A stretch of DNA of 48,101 nt from an uncultured Bacteroidales bacterium. GTDB taxonomy: Bacteria > Bacteroidota > Bacteroidia > Bacteroidales > UBA932. This document shows positions 8,951 to 18,166 of the stretch, one piece after another. The notes below the pieces were generated by a model that was given only the letters and a program-made list of their open reading frames with translations, was not told the DNA's origin and did not search any database. The position numbers and the translations under genes are program-made. The stretch spans positions 1 to 48,101 of the forward strand of contig CAKUSF010000003.1 in the NCBI GenBank assembly GCA_934678915.1. The letters run 5' to 3'. The first letter of the stretch is position 1. The number at the start of each line of letters is the position of its first letter.

Positions 8951-9047
8951 CATCGGTCACTTCGACGGGCTCAGTGACCGATGGGCTCAGTGACCGATGA
9001 AAAACAATTCCGCCCGGTCACTGAGCTTGTCGAAGTGCCGGGCGGAA
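8951..9047. repeat. palindromic intergenic repeat, copy 1 (GGTCACTGAGCTTGTCGAAG family)
   Basis: Two hairpins lie between convergent genes. In the first, CATCGGTCAC (8951-8960) pairs perfectly with GTGACCGATG (8974-8983), and a 16-bp unit ending GTGACCGATG is then repeated in tandem (to 8999). In the second, TTCCGCCCGG (9008-9017) pairs with CCGGGCGGAA (9038-9047) around a core CACTGAGCTTGTCGAAGTG. The core reappears inverted or degenerate at 11449-11538 and 30665-30789. The position between two converging stops suggests it also works as a bidirectional terminator or mRNA stabiliser. Confidence 0.8.
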
Positions 9048-9067
9048 TCAGTAATATTCAAAAGAGA

Positions 9068-9979
9068 CTATTTGTTAACAAACATCACAGCCTCCGCGAT
9101 GGAGTTCAGTTTTGTGTCAACGCTGTCAGCACGGCTTGCAAGCACGCAAGGAACGGTTGTTCCGACAAGCATGCCAGCCTGCTTTACGCCCACAGCAAGT
9201 TTGGAGTTGGTCTTCCAGAAGACGTTGGCTGACTCGATGTTAGGGAACTCAAGGCAATCAGCGTCACCGGCAACTGGGCTGACTAGCTTCTTGATCTCGA
9301 CAGATTCCTGATCGATAGCCACATCCAGTGCCAACGGACCGTCTGCGATGCAACCCTTGATCTGTCCACGGTCAGCCATCTTGGCGAGAGCCGCAGCCTC
9401 CATGCACGCAGGCATAGAGTCAAGGACCTGCTCTGAAGCAGCAATGAAAGCAAGCTTTGGCTTGGCAATTCCGAATGACTTTGCCACACCTACAAGATAG
9501 CCTGCGATCTTCATCTTCTGACGGAAGTCAGGAAGAGGAATCACAGCCATGTCTGACAGGAAAAGCAGCTTGTGGTAGTTAGGAGTCTCGATGACACCAA
9601 CATGGCTCAACACACCCTTAGGAGGAAGAAGACCAGTCTCCTTGTTTAGGATGGCACGAAGGAATTTGTCTGTAGAGCAAAGGCCTTTCATCAAGACATC
9701 ACCTTCTCCGTCATGTACAAGCTGCACAGCCCTTGAGACAGCCTTAAGCTCAACTGGCTCGTTGATGATCTCGAAAAGATCAATGTTGATGTTATTCTTC
9801 TGGCAGGTTTCCTTTATGAGCTCCTTGTCACCAACAAGTGTTACCTTAACGAAACCCATTTCGGAAGCTTTTGCGCAAGCCTCAATGGTGTGTTCGTCAA
9901 CAGCCCATGCTGCAACCATTCTTTTGCAAACGCCTTTTTCTTTAAGTTCAGCGAATACGTCAGCGAATTTAGTGATCAT
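9068..9979 (-). CDS. phosphate acetyl/butyryltransferase (Ptb type)
   Basis: 303 residues, the size of phosphate butyryltransferase rather than classical Pta (about 330 or over 700). Typical family stretches are GDVLMKGLCSTDKFLRAIL, LSHVGVIETPNYHKLLFLSD and IAASEQVLDSMPACMEAAAL. The enzyme moves an acyl group between CoA and phosphate, and its partner kinase then makes ATP and free acid. It lies 21 bases downstream of acetate kinase in the same direction, so the pair likely forms a substrate-level phosphorylation module. Whether acetyl, propionyl or butyryl is preferred cannot be told from sequence. Confidence 0.87.
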   Translation of the reverse strand: MITKFADVFAELKEKGVCKRMVAAWAVDEHTIEACAKASEMGFVKVTLVGDKELIKETCQKNNINIDLFEIINEPVELKAVSRAVQLVHDGEGDVLMKGLCSTDKFLRAILNKETGLLPPKGVLSHVGVIETPNYHKLLFLSDMAVIPLPDFRQKMKIAGYLVGVAKSFGIAKPKLAFIAASEQVLDSMPACMEAAALAKMADRGQIKGCIADGPLALDVAIDQESVEIKKLVSPVAGDADCLEFPNIESANVFWKTNSKLAVGVKQAGMLVGTTVPCVLASRADSVDTKLNSIAEAVMFVNK

Positions 9980-10000
9980 GATATTTCTGTTTTTAAACTA

Positions 10001-11215
10001 TTATTCATCAAGACTTTGAACTAAGTGCATAGTGTCACGTGCGATGACAAGTTCCTCATCGGTCGTGACAAGAGCAACCTTCACCTTGGAGTCAGGCAGA
10101 GAGATGACAGTGTCAACTCCCCAAGCAGTGTTGGCCTCGTAGTCGAATGACAGGCCTAGGTAGGTAAAATTCTCGCAGACCCTGCGGCGAAGACGGCTGT
10201 TGTGCTCACCGATTCCACCAGTGAAGAAAATCGCATCTACTCCGTTCATCTCAGCCACATAAGCACCGATGTACTTAATCATCTGGAACGTCAGCATCTT
10301 GAGGGCAAGCTTTGCCTGACGATCGCCTCCATTGGCCAATTCATCCATTTCGCGAGCATCCGATGTCTTCTGAGAGACACCCAAGAAGCCACTCTTCTTG
10401 TTCACGATGTCGTACATCTGGTCCGGAGTCAGATTCTCTTTCTTCATCATGTAAAGGATGGCATTGGCATCCACATCACCGCAACGGGTTCCCATAATCA
10501 AGCCCTCAAGCGGGGTGAGTCCCATCGAAGTGTCAATAGATTTCCCGTTCACTATGGCGGTGATTGAGCTACCGTTTCCAATGTGACAAGTAATTATCCT
10601 TGAGTTGTTCACATCAAGCCCTACCATCTCGGCTCCTTTCTTTGCCACGAACTGATGGCTTGTTCCGTGAGCACCGTAACGACGGATATGATACTTGTCG
10701 TAATATTCATAAGGGAGACCGTACATGTAGGCATAAGGTGGCATAGTCTGATGGAAGGCAGTGTCAAAGGTAACAACCTGAGGCACTGAAGGGAGTACTT
10801 CCTGACAAGCCCTGATGCCAAGCAAGTGGGCCGGGTTGTGAAGAGGGGCGAAATCGCAGCAGAAATCAATTTTTTTGATTACATCTTCATCAACTATCGC
10901 ACTTCCGGAGAAGAAATCTGCACCCTGTACGATCCTATGGCCGACTGCCTCAATGTCATCGAATGATTTAAGGACTCCATGATCCTTATCAATCAAAGCA
11001 TCAAGCACAATCTGCATTCCAACAGTGTGATCCGGGACTGGCAGATCCTTCACAACTTTCTGTCGTCCCGCAGGAGTGTGCTGGAGGCGACCGCATTCCA
11101 GGCCTATCTTTTCAACTATTCCTTTGGCCAAAAGGGTGTAAACGTCATCGTTCTTCATGTCAAGCAGCTGGTACTTGATCGAAGAGCTTCCGCAATTGAT
11201 AACAAGAATAATCAT
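10001..11215 (-). CDS. ackA: acetate kinase
   Basis: 404 residues, the standard AckA length (butyrate kinases are about 355). It has the ASKHA phosphate loop NCGSSSIKY at residues 7-15, GHRIVQGADFF, the FDTAFHQTMP motif, THxIGNGSS-like ITCHIGNGSSITAI and GIGEHNSRLRRRVC near the C-terminus. It converts acetyl phosphate plus ADP to acetate plus ATP in the cytoplasm. It is first in a two-gene operon with a Ptb-type transacylase and has a TATCTTTG promoter element upstream (11252-11245). Confidence 0.95.
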   Translation of the reverse strand: MIILVINCGSSSIKYQLLDMKNDDVYTLLAKGIVEKIGLECGRLQHTPAGRQKVVKDLPVPDHTVGMQIVLDALIDKDHGVLKSFDDIEAVGHRIVQGADFFSGSAIVDEDVIKKIDFCCDFAPLHNPAHLLGIRACQEVLPSVPQVVTFDTAFHQTMPPYAYMYGLPYEYYDKYHIRRYGAHGTSHQFVAKKGAEMVGLDVNNSRIITCHIGNGSSITAIVNGKSIDTSMGLTPLEGLIMGTRCGDVDANAILYMMKKENLTPDQMYDIVNKKSGFLGVSQKTSDAREMDELANGGDRQAKLALKMLTFQMIKYIGAYVAEMNGVDAIFFTGGIGEHNSRLRRRVCENFTYLGLSFDYEANTAWGVDTVISLPDSKVKVALVTTDEELVIARDTMHLVQSLDE

Positions 11216-11240
11216 TCCGTTTGAAATTTATTTAATTATG

Positions 11241-11278
11241 TTGGCAAAGATACGAAATTAATAACTATTTTTGGCAAA
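11241..11278. promoter_or_regulatory. overlapping divergent promoters for ackA and comEC
   Basis: On the minus strand, TATCTTTG (11252-11245) preceded by TTTG (11278-11275) at 22 bases fits the ackA promoter. On the plus strand, TATTTTTG (11266-11273) preceded by TTG (11241-11243) at 22 bases fits the comEC promoter. Each -33 element overlaps or abuts the -7 of the opposite promoter, so the two polymerases may compete for the same 40 bases. Confidence 0.5.
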
Positions 11279-11295
11279 TAATAAAAGACAGTGCA

Positions 11296-12477
11296 ATGGC
11301 TGAGGCGAGAGATCTTGTGGGGATTAGCATTCCATTCGCGGCTGGGGTCGCGGTTGGAGCTGTTCTGTGCCCTTCTCCTTCCGAGTGGCTGTCGCTCATC
11401 ACGGATTTAATTCTTCTTTTGGTCATCTGTATAACATCCATAACGGTGCGCTTCGACAAGCTCAGAGACCGGAAAGACAAGCTCAGAGACCGAAGAGGCA
11501 GGCTCAGCGACCGGAAAAGCAAGCTCAGCGATGGGCGAATTGCCTTCGCGGGAATATTCATGCTCACCGGAATATTCTGCTCACTAAGCTATTCCTTGGC
11601 AAGCGGGATCCCTGAATATTCCAACGGATTCATCGGCCCCGCTGCCGAAAAAGCCGTAGGACACCTGCGAACCACAATCGATGCCATTCCTTACCCATCA
11701 GAGACAACCGGGCCATTGGTGAAAGCCTTGCTGACCGGTGATAAAAGCGACCTGACTAAAGAGATTACTGAAATATTCAGGGACAGCGGGGCCTCGCATA
11801 TTCTTGCCCTCTCCGGCCTGCACCTTGGCGTGCTCTACCTCATCTTGACAAGACTGACCCTTCCTCTGGGGAACAGCCCACGGGCAAGAAAGTTGAGATA
11901 TTCATTGATCATCGGAGCGGCTCTATTTTACTCCGTCATGACAGGGGCGGCACCGTCAATCATCCGCGCGTTCCTATTCATCACAATCAACGAAACCGCT
12001 AAACTGCTAAGCAGGAAAAGAGAGCCAGTCCGTGTCTTGCTGGCCGCTCTGACGCTCCAGTTAGCCCTCAAGCCGGATGTGATCACCTCGGTCGGCTTCC
12101 AACTCTCTTACATGGCCATGGCGGGAATATTCCTTCTCTACCCCACCTTGGAACGAATTTATCCAGCCTCCAGCGGTTCTAGATTGTCAAATTTCAACCC
12201 TTTCCGAAAGATCTGGGATGCGGCCATGCTGTCCATCTCTTGCCAAGTTTTCACTGGGCCAATCGCATGGTACTATTTTCGCGCTTTTCCGAAATATTTC
12301 ATAATCACCAACTTAATAGCACTGCCATTGACAAGCGCGATCATGACCCTTTCTGTGGCCACAATCGCGCTGTCATTCTTTGGTGTGTGTCCGGAGCTGC
12401 TTGTGATGCTTAACGATCACGCAATGCAAGCTCTGGTGTTCTGCCTAAAAATCATTGCTGGGCTAGATGAATCTTAG
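11296..12477 (+). CDS. ComEC/Rec2-family protein, short form
   Basis: 393 residues, mostly hydrophobic. The ComEC competence-domain signature ASHILALSGLHLGVLYLIL lies at about residues 166-184, followed by YSVMTGAAPSIIRAFLFI and SVGFQLSYMAMAGIFLLYP. ComEC forms the inner-membrane channel for single-stranded DNA in transformation. This protein lacks the C-terminal metallo-beta-lactamase domain of full-length ComEC. Residues 54-81, between two predicted helices, are four heptads (DKLRDRK, DKLRDRR, GRLSDRK, SKLSDGR) encoded by a translated genomic repeat. The last 26 bases overlap the converging fucP gene. The family call is firm; whether it supports DNA uptake is unknown. Confidence 0.88.
   Translation: MAEARDLVGISIPFAAGVAVGAVLCPSPSEWLSLITDLILLLVICITSITVRFDKLRDRKDKLRDRRGRLSDRKSKLSDGRIAFAGIFMLTGIFCSLSYSLASGIPEYSNGFIGPAAEKAVGHLRTTIDAIPYPSETTGPLVKALLTGDKSDLTKEITEIFRDSGASHILALSGLHLGVLYLILTRLTLPLGNSPRARKLRYSLIIGAALFYSVMTGAAPSIIRAFLFITINETAKLLSRKREPVRVLLAALTLQLALKPDVITSVGFQLSYMAMAGIFLLYPTLERIYPASSGSRLSNFNPFRKIWDAAMLSISCQVFTGPIAWYYFRAFPKYFIITNLIALPLTSAIMTLSVATIALSFFGVCPELLVMLNDHAMQALVFCLKIIAGLDES
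11455..11538 (+). repeat. four 21-bp in-frame tandem repeats inside comEC (repeat family copy 2)
   Basis: Four consecutive 21-bp units start at 11455, 11476, 11497 and 11518; the first two are GACAAGCTCAGAGACCG plus four variable bases. Immediately upstream is CTTC, so the first unit reads CTTCGACAAGCTCAGAGACC, the same core as the intergenic palindromes at 8951 and 30665. As 21 is a multiple of 3 and the units are in the comEC frame, each is translated as a basic/acidic heptad. No inverted partner is present here. Confidence 0.9.
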
Positions 12478-13774
12478 TCGATCGGATGCCATAAAGGCAA
12501 ACCACGATGAAGCAGATGAACGGCAGGATGAACGAAGCGTTCACAGCCGGAAGGAAACCGATGGTGCCCTTGTCAATGATCCAGGCCTGAAGAGGAGGCA
12601 GAACCGAGCCTCCGAGGATTGCCATGATCAGACCAGCGGCACCGAACTTGGCGTCATCACCAAGACCTCCGAGTGCTATTCCGTAGATTGTCGGGAACAT
12701 CAGAGACATGAACCCACTGACTGCCACAAGACAATACAGACCGAGACGATTTTGGAAGAAAATCACGCCCGCAGTCGCAATCATGCCGCCTATCGCGAAT
12801 ATGGTCAGCAATTTAGACGGTTTCAAGAACTTCATCAGCCATGTACACAGGAAGCGGCATGTCACGAATAGAATCATCGCGGCAATGTTGTACTTTTGCG
12901 ACAGAACCTCAGCGGCCTGTTCGTCCATACCCTCCGCCATGAACACTCTCGTACCATACTGGATAATGAATGTCCAACACATTATCTGAACCCCGACATA
13001 GAAGAACTGAGCGATGACTCCTTCCCAGTAACGAGGTCTGTGAATCAAGCGTTTAAGGACAGGGCCGATGTTCATTTCATGATCTTTGTCCGCATTCTTA
13101 GGCATCTTGGCCACAAGGATAAGGACAAACATCACAATGATCACTAGACCGACAACCCAATAAGGTCCTGTGAGGACATTCAAGTCAGCCTGCTTCATAG
13201 CCTCAAAACTGGCATCATCCAAGAGAGCCCTTTCGGCAGTGCTGGCAGAATGCATTCTCGCTTGGATGAAATTCATTGCCACGTACATTCCCATCAAAGA
13301 GCCTATCGGATTGAAACACTGCGCAAAATTAAGTCTGCGGGTGGATGTTTCCTCTGTTCCCATGCTCAGAATGTACGGATTGCAGCTTGTCTCTAGGAAA
13401 GACAGTCCGCAAGTCATTATGAAATAAGCAATTAGGAAGAATCCGTATAGACCTACCGACTTAGCCGGAAGGAAAAGGAGCGCTCCTAGAGCATAGAGTC
13501 CTAGCCCGACCAGAACGCCAGCCTTGTACGAGAACTTACGGATGAACATCGCTGCGGGAAGTGCCATGCAGAAATAGCCTCCGTAAAACGCGACCTGCAC
13601 CAGCGAGCCCTGAGTCACGCTCATTCTGAATATCTTAGAGAAGGCCTTCACCATCGGATTAGTGATGTCATTGGCGAATCCCCAAAGGGCAAAACAGGTC
13701 GTTATGAGAATAAAAGGCAGGACGTAGCTAACTCCGCCTGCCTTTAGAATCGAATCTTTACCTTTCATATTCAT
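12452..13774 (-). CDS. fucP: L-fucose:H+ symporter FucP
   Basis: 440 residues of MFS type. The start region VLPFILITTCFALWGFANDI and TNPMVKAFSKIFRMS, plus LSFLETSCNPYILSMG, are hallmarks of the FucP/glucose-galactose permease branch. It imports L-fucose with protons across the inner membrane. It lies 3 bases downstream of fucI in one operon. The 3-prime end overlaps comEC in a convergent arrangement (12452-12477). A second in-frame ATG occurs at codon 3. Transport of another deoxysugar or hexose is possible, but the fucI neighbour supports fucose. Confidence 0.92.
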   Translation of the reverse strand: MNMKGKDSILKAGGVSYVLPFILITTCFALWGFANDITNPMVKAFSKIFRMSVTQGSLVQVAFYGGYFCMALPAAMFIRKFSYKAGVLVGLGLYALGALLFLPAKSVGLYGFFLIAYFIMTCGLSFLETSCNPYILSMGTEETSTRRLNFAQCFNPIGSLMGMYVAMNFIQARMHSASTAERALLDDASFEAMKQADLNVLTGPYWVVGLVIIVMFVLILVAKMPKNADKDHEMNIGPVLKRLIHRPRYWEGVIAQFFYVGVQIMCWTFIIQYGTRVFMAEGMDEQAAEVLSQKYNIAAMILFVTCRFLCTWLMKFLKPSKLLTIFAIGGMIATAGVIFFQNRLGLYCLVAVSGFMSLMFPTIYGIALGGLGDDAKFGAAGLIMAILGGSVLPPLQAWIIDKGTIGFLPAVNASFILPFICFIVVCLYGIRSTKIHLAQQ

Positions 13775-13777
13775 GGA

Positions 13778-15550
13778 CTACTTATAGACAGGGCCGAAAT
13801 TGGCGCATGCGCGGAAGTCCGCTCCCTCCTTGTCCATTCCGAAAGCATTCCATGCAGCAGGTCGGAAGATTTTCGAATCATCCACATTGTGCATGCAGAC
13901 AGGGATGCGAAGCATAGAGGCCAAGGTGATGAGATCAGCACCAATGTGACCGTAAGAGATAGCTCCATGATTGGCCCCCCAGTTATTCATCACGCTATAG
14001 ACATCCTTGAAGGCATCCTTCTTCGGGTCAAGACGTGGGGTGAACCAAGTCGTAGGCCAAGTAGGATCTGTACGTTTGTCCAAAACCTCGTGAATTTCAG
14101 GGTCAATGTCAACTACCCAGCCCTCTGCAATCTGAAGAACAGGTCCGAGACCATCAACGATGTTGATTCTGGCCATCGTAGCAGGGAAATCTCCCTTCGA
14201 CACGAAATGGATACTGAAACCGCCTCCACGGAAGTAATCCCTGTCAGCAGGCATCCATTGCGAATGCTCCAAGCAGCGTTTTTCGTCCTCGTCTGTCAGT
14301 TCCCAGAACGGTTTCATAACTGGTTTACCCTCAGAATCAGCACTCTGGCCACATCCATCCATGGTTGTTGCACCGGAATTGATAAGATGAATAATACCAG
14401 GGGCGGCCTTGCCCGTCAATTCCTTACCGGTCACTCTCTTTACCGCTTCAGGGCTCCAATAGGTTCTCACATCGGAGAAGATCTGAGGACGGTTAGTCAG
14501 AAGGTGAGCCATCAGCATAGCTGTACCGTTGAGCGAATCGTTCTCGGTAGCAAGGATAGAAGGCTCCCTGCGTCCGTTCCAGTCGAAATTCGTGTTGAGA
14601 AGAGTCTCCGTGAAGTCCCCGTTCGGCATCCAGTCGGTCCACTGGCGCTGTCCCTGAAAACCTCCTGCGATGGCATTGTGACCAAGAGCCTCCTCTTTGA
14701 AACCCATCTCTCGGAGTTTTGGATTGCCGTGCATGAGGTCCATCACGATGATTGTCATCTTCACCACAAATTCCCAATCTTTGTCCTTCTGCTCACGAGT
14801 CTTCTGTTTACCCTCAGGATTCTTGTCCCATCCTTCATTAGGCATGCAGTACTTCTTGACCCAAGCCATAGCCTTGGCATATTCATCATGGTCATATATT
14901 CCCAAATCCATTCGCCTGAGAATCTCCACCTCATCGACACTTTCATTCCTCATACCCAAATACTTCTGGAAGAAGTTGGTGTCCACGATAGAACCCGCGA
15001 TACCCATAGTCACGCTGCCGATGGAAAGGTACGACTCGCCTCTCATTTCAGCCACAGCGACAGCACCACGTGCGAAACGAAGAATCTTCTCGGCAACATC
15101 CTCAGGAATTGAATTGTCTTCTAGGTCCTGAACGTCATGTCCATATATTCCGAAAGCAGGAAGTCCTTTCTGAGCGTGCGCAGCGAGGACTGCGGCAAGA
15201 TAGACAGCCCCCGGACGTTCCGTGCCATTGAATCCCCAGACAGCCTTAGGCCAGTAAGGATTCATGTCCATCGTCTCCGAGCCGTAGCACCAACAAGAGG
15301 TCACGGTGATCGTGCCACCGACTCCCTCACGCTCGAATTTCTCAGCACAAGCAGCGCTTTCTGCCACACGACCGATCGTGCCGTCTGCAATCACGCACTC
15401 GACCGGTGTTCCGTCAGTGTACCTCAGATTAGCGGAAATCAGCGCAGCCACATTAGCTGCAAGAGTCATTGTCTTTTCCTCAAGACTTTCACGGACACCG
15501 CCTTGACGGCCATCAATGGTCGGACGGATTCCTATTTTAGGATGCTTCAT
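13778..15550 (-). CDS. fucI: L-fucose isomerase
   Basis: 590 residues, the normal FucI length. N-terminal [53 protein letters not shown] and C-terminal [20 protein letters not shown] are typical. The Mn2+-dependent cytoplasmic enzyme converts L-fucose to L-fuculose and also accepts D-arabinose. It is first in a fucI-fucP operon. Fuculokinase and fuculose-1-phosphate aldolase are not in this window. The opposite strand carries a 407-codon open frame, explained by codon bias rather than a gene. Confidence 0.96.
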   Translation of the reverse strand: MKHPKIGIRPTIDGRQGGVRESLEEKTMTLAANVAALISANLRYTDGTPVECVIADGTIGRVAESAACAEKFEREGVGGTITVTSCWCYGSETMDMNPYWPKAVWGFNGTERPGAVYLAAVLAAHAQKGLPAFGIYGHDVQDLEDNSIPEDVAEKILRFARGAVAVAEMRGESYLSIGSVTMGIAGSIVDTNFFQKYLGMRNESVDEVEILRRMDLGIYDHDEYAKAMAWVKKYCMPNEGWDKNPEGKQKTREQKDKDWEFVVKMTIIVMDLMHGNPKLREMGFKEEALGHNAIAGGFQGQRQWTDWMPNGDFTETLLNTNFDWNGRREPSILATENDSLNGTAMLMAHLLTNRPQIFSDVRTYWSPEAVKRVTGKELTGKAAPGIIHLINSGATTMDGCGQSADSEGKPVMKPFWELTDEDEKRCLEHSQWMPADRDYFRGGGFSIHFVSKGDFPATMARINIVDGLGPVLQIAEGWVVDIDPEIHEVLDKRTDPTWPTTWFTPRLDPKKDAFKDVYSVMNNWGANHGAISYGHIGADLITLASMLRIPVCMHNVDDSKIFRPAAWNAFGMDKEGADFRACANFGPVYK

Positions 15551-15628
15551 AATATTGGATGTTTTAATGTTTTAATTTTGTCGTCATACGCGCATTCAGA
15601 GAAAGCGCGAGCGTAAATTTACTAAATA

Positions 15629-16303
15629 TTATCTAAAAACAGAATGAAGGACATGAATAATCCAACGATCGCAGGCTTTCAGCAAAGACAACGATCTCTC
15701 GCGCACTGACCTTTTGGAGTCCTTCCAGACAGGCAGTTCTGGCTTGCGGGTAGTCCTTGCCATAATGCCGGGAGCTATGACCCTAGCTACACCAGCCTTG
15801 GCCACCTTAGCTCCACAACCATAGTCCAAAAAATTTGTACGGAAGACATCAAGCGGATTCTCAAGACATTTAACCGCATATTCAGGAACTAAAGTAAGTG
15901 CCATGTCGTAAAGATGGCATGGAACAGGGATAACGGCATCCGGCTCCAATATTCGTCCATGGCGCGACCTCCCTCCAAACAAAAGGTTGCCAGACAAGTC
16001 TGAAACCGTTCCTGCGATCACAGCCTTATGCCTAAGAAACATCGAATTTTCAAAGAAAGAGGCTAACGCATCCTCCTTCAATTGAAGATCAGAGTTCATC
16101 CAAAGGTAAAAATCAAAGCCTTGCCCGGAAATATCCTCCCAAATTTTCTGATAGCCAGTGCGACCTCCTTCATTTATGAATATACTAAATGAATATTCTC
16201 CTGAAAGTTCAACTGACTCCACCTGCCTCTGGCATTCCTCAAGGCAGGCAGGGACACCATTCTTTTCATCATTGACGAGAGATATGATAAGGGCAATCTG
16301 CAT
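15629..16303 (-). CDS. glycosyltransferase family 2-like protein
   Basis: 224 residues, short and soluble-looking. IALIISLVNDEK at the N-terminus is the first strand of a GT-A fold, and FYLWMNSDLQLKEDALASFF (residues near 70-90) places NSD where GT2 enzymes have the nucleotide-sugar metal motif DxD. FGGRSRHGRI and FLDYGCGAKV follow the pattern of the acceptor half. It would transfer a sugar to a glycan or lipid, substrate unknown. It starts 5 bases after the lepA stop, so the two are probably cotranscribed. Confidence 0.75.
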   Translation of the reverse strand: MQIALIISLVNDEKNGVPACLEECQRQVESVELSGEYSFSIFINEGGRTGYQKIWEDISGQGFDFYLWMNSDLQLKEDALASFFENSMFLRHKAVIAGTVSDLSGNLLFGGRSRHGRILEPDAVIPVPCHLYDMALTLVPEYAVKCLENPLDVFRTNFLDYGCGAKVAKAGVARVIAPGIMARTTRKPELPVWKDSKRSVRERSLSLLKACDRWIIHVLHSVFR

Positions 16304-16308
16304 TACTG

Positions 16309-18099
16309 CTATGAATCTAGTTTAAGTACAGCCATGAATGCGCTCTGAGGGACCTGAACGGTTCCAATCTGACGCATTCTTTTCTTTCCCTCTTTCTGCT
16401 TTTCCAACAACTTCCTCTTACGGGTCACATCACCGCCATAACACTTCGCTGTCACATCCTTCCTGACCTGACGCACTGTTTCGCGGGCGATGATTTTTGC
16501 CCCGATTGCGGCCTGAACAGCGATGTCAAACTGCTGACGAGGAATCAATTCTTTCAGTTTCAAACAGATCTTACGTCCAAACTCATAAGCGTGATCCTCG
16601 TGAATAAGAGTCGAGAGGGCATCCGCTGGATCCCCATTCAAAAGAATGTCCAACTTAACTAGCCTAGCAGTACGGAAATCAGTCAGATGATAGTCAAATG
16701 ACGCATACCCCTTTGACACGGACTTCAGTTTGTCGTAGAAATCAAAGACTATCTCAGACAAAGGCATGTCATAAGTGAGCTCCACACGGTCCGAAGTAAT
16801 ATAATGCTCTCCGATAAGGGTTCCTCTCTTGTCCATGCAAAGTTTCATGATCGCTCCGTAGAAATCAGTCTTAGAGATGATTTGAGCGCGGATGAACGGT
16901 TCCTCAATGTGATCTATCAATGTCGGAGCTGGGAGGCCAGACGGGTTGTGCACATCAAGGACTTCCCCTTGTGTAGTGTAAACTTTATAAGAAACGTTAG
17001 GGACAGTCGTGATGACATCCATGTTGAATTCCCTGAAAAGGCGTTCCTGTACTATCTCTAGGTGCAACAGTCCAAGGAAACCGCAGCGAAAACCGAAACC
17101 AAGCGCAAGCGAGGACTCCGGTTCATAAACAAAAGATGCATCGTTGAGTTGGAACTTCTCCAAAGTCGCACGCAATTCTTCGAACTTGTCTGCCTGAACA
17201 GGATACATTCCCGCGAAAACCATTGGCTTAACCTCTTCGAACCCAGCGATAGCAGCTGCGCAAGGTCTGTCCGAATGAGTGATGGTGTCACCAACCTTAA
17301 CTTCTACTGCTCTCTTGATTCCTGAAATGATGTAGCCAACATCCCCAGTAGAGACCTTGCCCGTTGGCTGGAGTTTCATCTTCAGGACACCGACTTCCTC
17401 AGCATCATATTCCATCCCGGTCGCAACAAATTTTACCTTGTCTCCTGTCGAGATGGAACCATTAAGGACCTTGAAATAGGCAATGATTCCTCGAAAAGGA
17501 TTGAACACCGAATCAAAGATCAAAGCCTGAAGAGGGGCATCAGGATCGCCATGAGGTGCAGGTATCTTCTCCACAATGGCATCAAGAAGAGGAGGAATTC
17601 CCTCTCCTGTACGCGCTGAGACTCTGAATATGTCATCGTGATCGCAGCCCAACAGATCGACAATCTGGTCCGCGACAATCTCCGGTTGCGCTGAATCCAT
17701 GTCAATCTTATTCATCACCGGAATTATCTCAAGGCCATGATCCACTGCCAGATAAAGATTAGAAATAGTCTGAGCCTGAATGCCTTGAGATGCATCCACG
17801 ACCAACAAAGCTCCCTCGCAAGATGCAATAGAACGGGACACTTCGTAGGAGAAATCCACATGCCCCGGAGTGTCAATAAGATTGAGGACATATTTCTCTC
17901 CTTTATAGATGTACTCCATCTGAATTGCGTGGCTCTTGATCGTGATTCCTTTTTCCCTCTCCAAATCCATGTCATCCAAGACTTGAGCCTCCATGTCCCT
18001 TGAAGACAATGTCTTGGTGAGTTCGATAAGCCTGTCGGCAAGTGTGCTCTTACCGTGATCTATGTGTGCTATTATGCAGAAATTCCTAATGTGCTTCAT
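16309..18099 (-). CDS. lepA: elongation factor 4 (LepA)
   Basis: 596 residues from ATG 18099 ([19 protein letters not shown]). G1 [10 protein letters not shown]3 [14 protein letters not shown] and G4 NKIDMD are intact, and the C-terminal LepA-specific region contains DLLNGDP-like [13 protein letters not shown] and [19 protein letters not shown]. LepA is a ribosome-binding GTPase involved in back-translocation or initiation quality control. An ATG 7 codons upstream (18120) falls on the promoter-like TATTTTTG element, so 18099 is preferred. A glycosyltransferase gene follows at once. Confidence 0.97.
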   Translation of the reverse strand: MKHIRNFCIIAHIDHGKSTLADRLIELTKTLSSRDMEAQVLDDMDLEREKGITIKSHAIQMEYIYKGEKYVLNLIDTPGHVDFSYEVSRSIASCEGALLVVDASQGIQAQTISNLYLAVDHGLEIIPVMNKIDMDSAQPEIVADQIVDLLGCDHDDIFRVSARTGEGIPPLLDAIVEKIPAPHGDPDAPLQALIFDSVFNPFRGIIAYFKVLNGSISTGDKVKFVATGMEYDAEEVGVLKMKLQPTGKVSTGDVGYIISGIKRAVEVKVGDTITHSDRPCAAAIAGFEEVKPMVFAGMYPVQADKFEELRATLEKFQLNDASFVYEPESSLALGFGFRCGFLGLLHLEIVQERLFREFNMDVITTVPNVSYKVYTTQGEVLDVHNPSGLPAPTLIDHIEEPFIRAQIISKTDFYGAIMKLCMDKRGTLIGEHYITSDRVELTYDMPLSEIVFDFYDKLKSVSKGYASFDYHLTDFRTARLVKLDILLNGDPADALSTLIHEDHAYEFGRKICLKLKELIPRQQFDIAVQAAIGAKIIARETVRQVRKDVTAKCYGGDVTRKRKLLEKQKEGKKRMRQIGTVQVPQSAFMAVLKLDS

Positions 18100-18114
18100 A
18101 AATGTGTCTTTCAA

Positions 18115-18145
18115 TTGCAAAAATAATCAATTTGTCGTACATTTG
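18115..18145. promoter_or_regulatory. divergent promoters for lepA and the ECF sigma operon
   Basis: Plus strand: TTG (18115-18117), 20 bases, TACATTTG (18138-18145) fits the Bacteroidota promoter and would start transcription near 18152, 15 bases before the sigma ATG. Minus strand: TATTTTTG at 18125-18118 fits the -7 element for lepA, with only a weak -33. The two overlap. Confidence 0.55.
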
Positions 18146-18166
18146 AAAGATTGAAAAAGTTCCACC

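Noticed and set aside
8981..9311. Small open frames across the 8951 repeat
   Set aside because: They arise from the repeat itself and extend antisense into the transacylase gene.
12467..12871. 134-codon open frame on the plus strand antisense to fucP
   Set aside because: Hydrophilic, biased composition and full overlap with a clear transporter gene mark it as a codon-bias artefact.
13889..15112. 407-codon open frame on the plus strand
   Set aside because: It lies wholly antisense to fucI, has Cys/His/Ser-rich composition typical of a shadow frame, and shows no recognisable domain.
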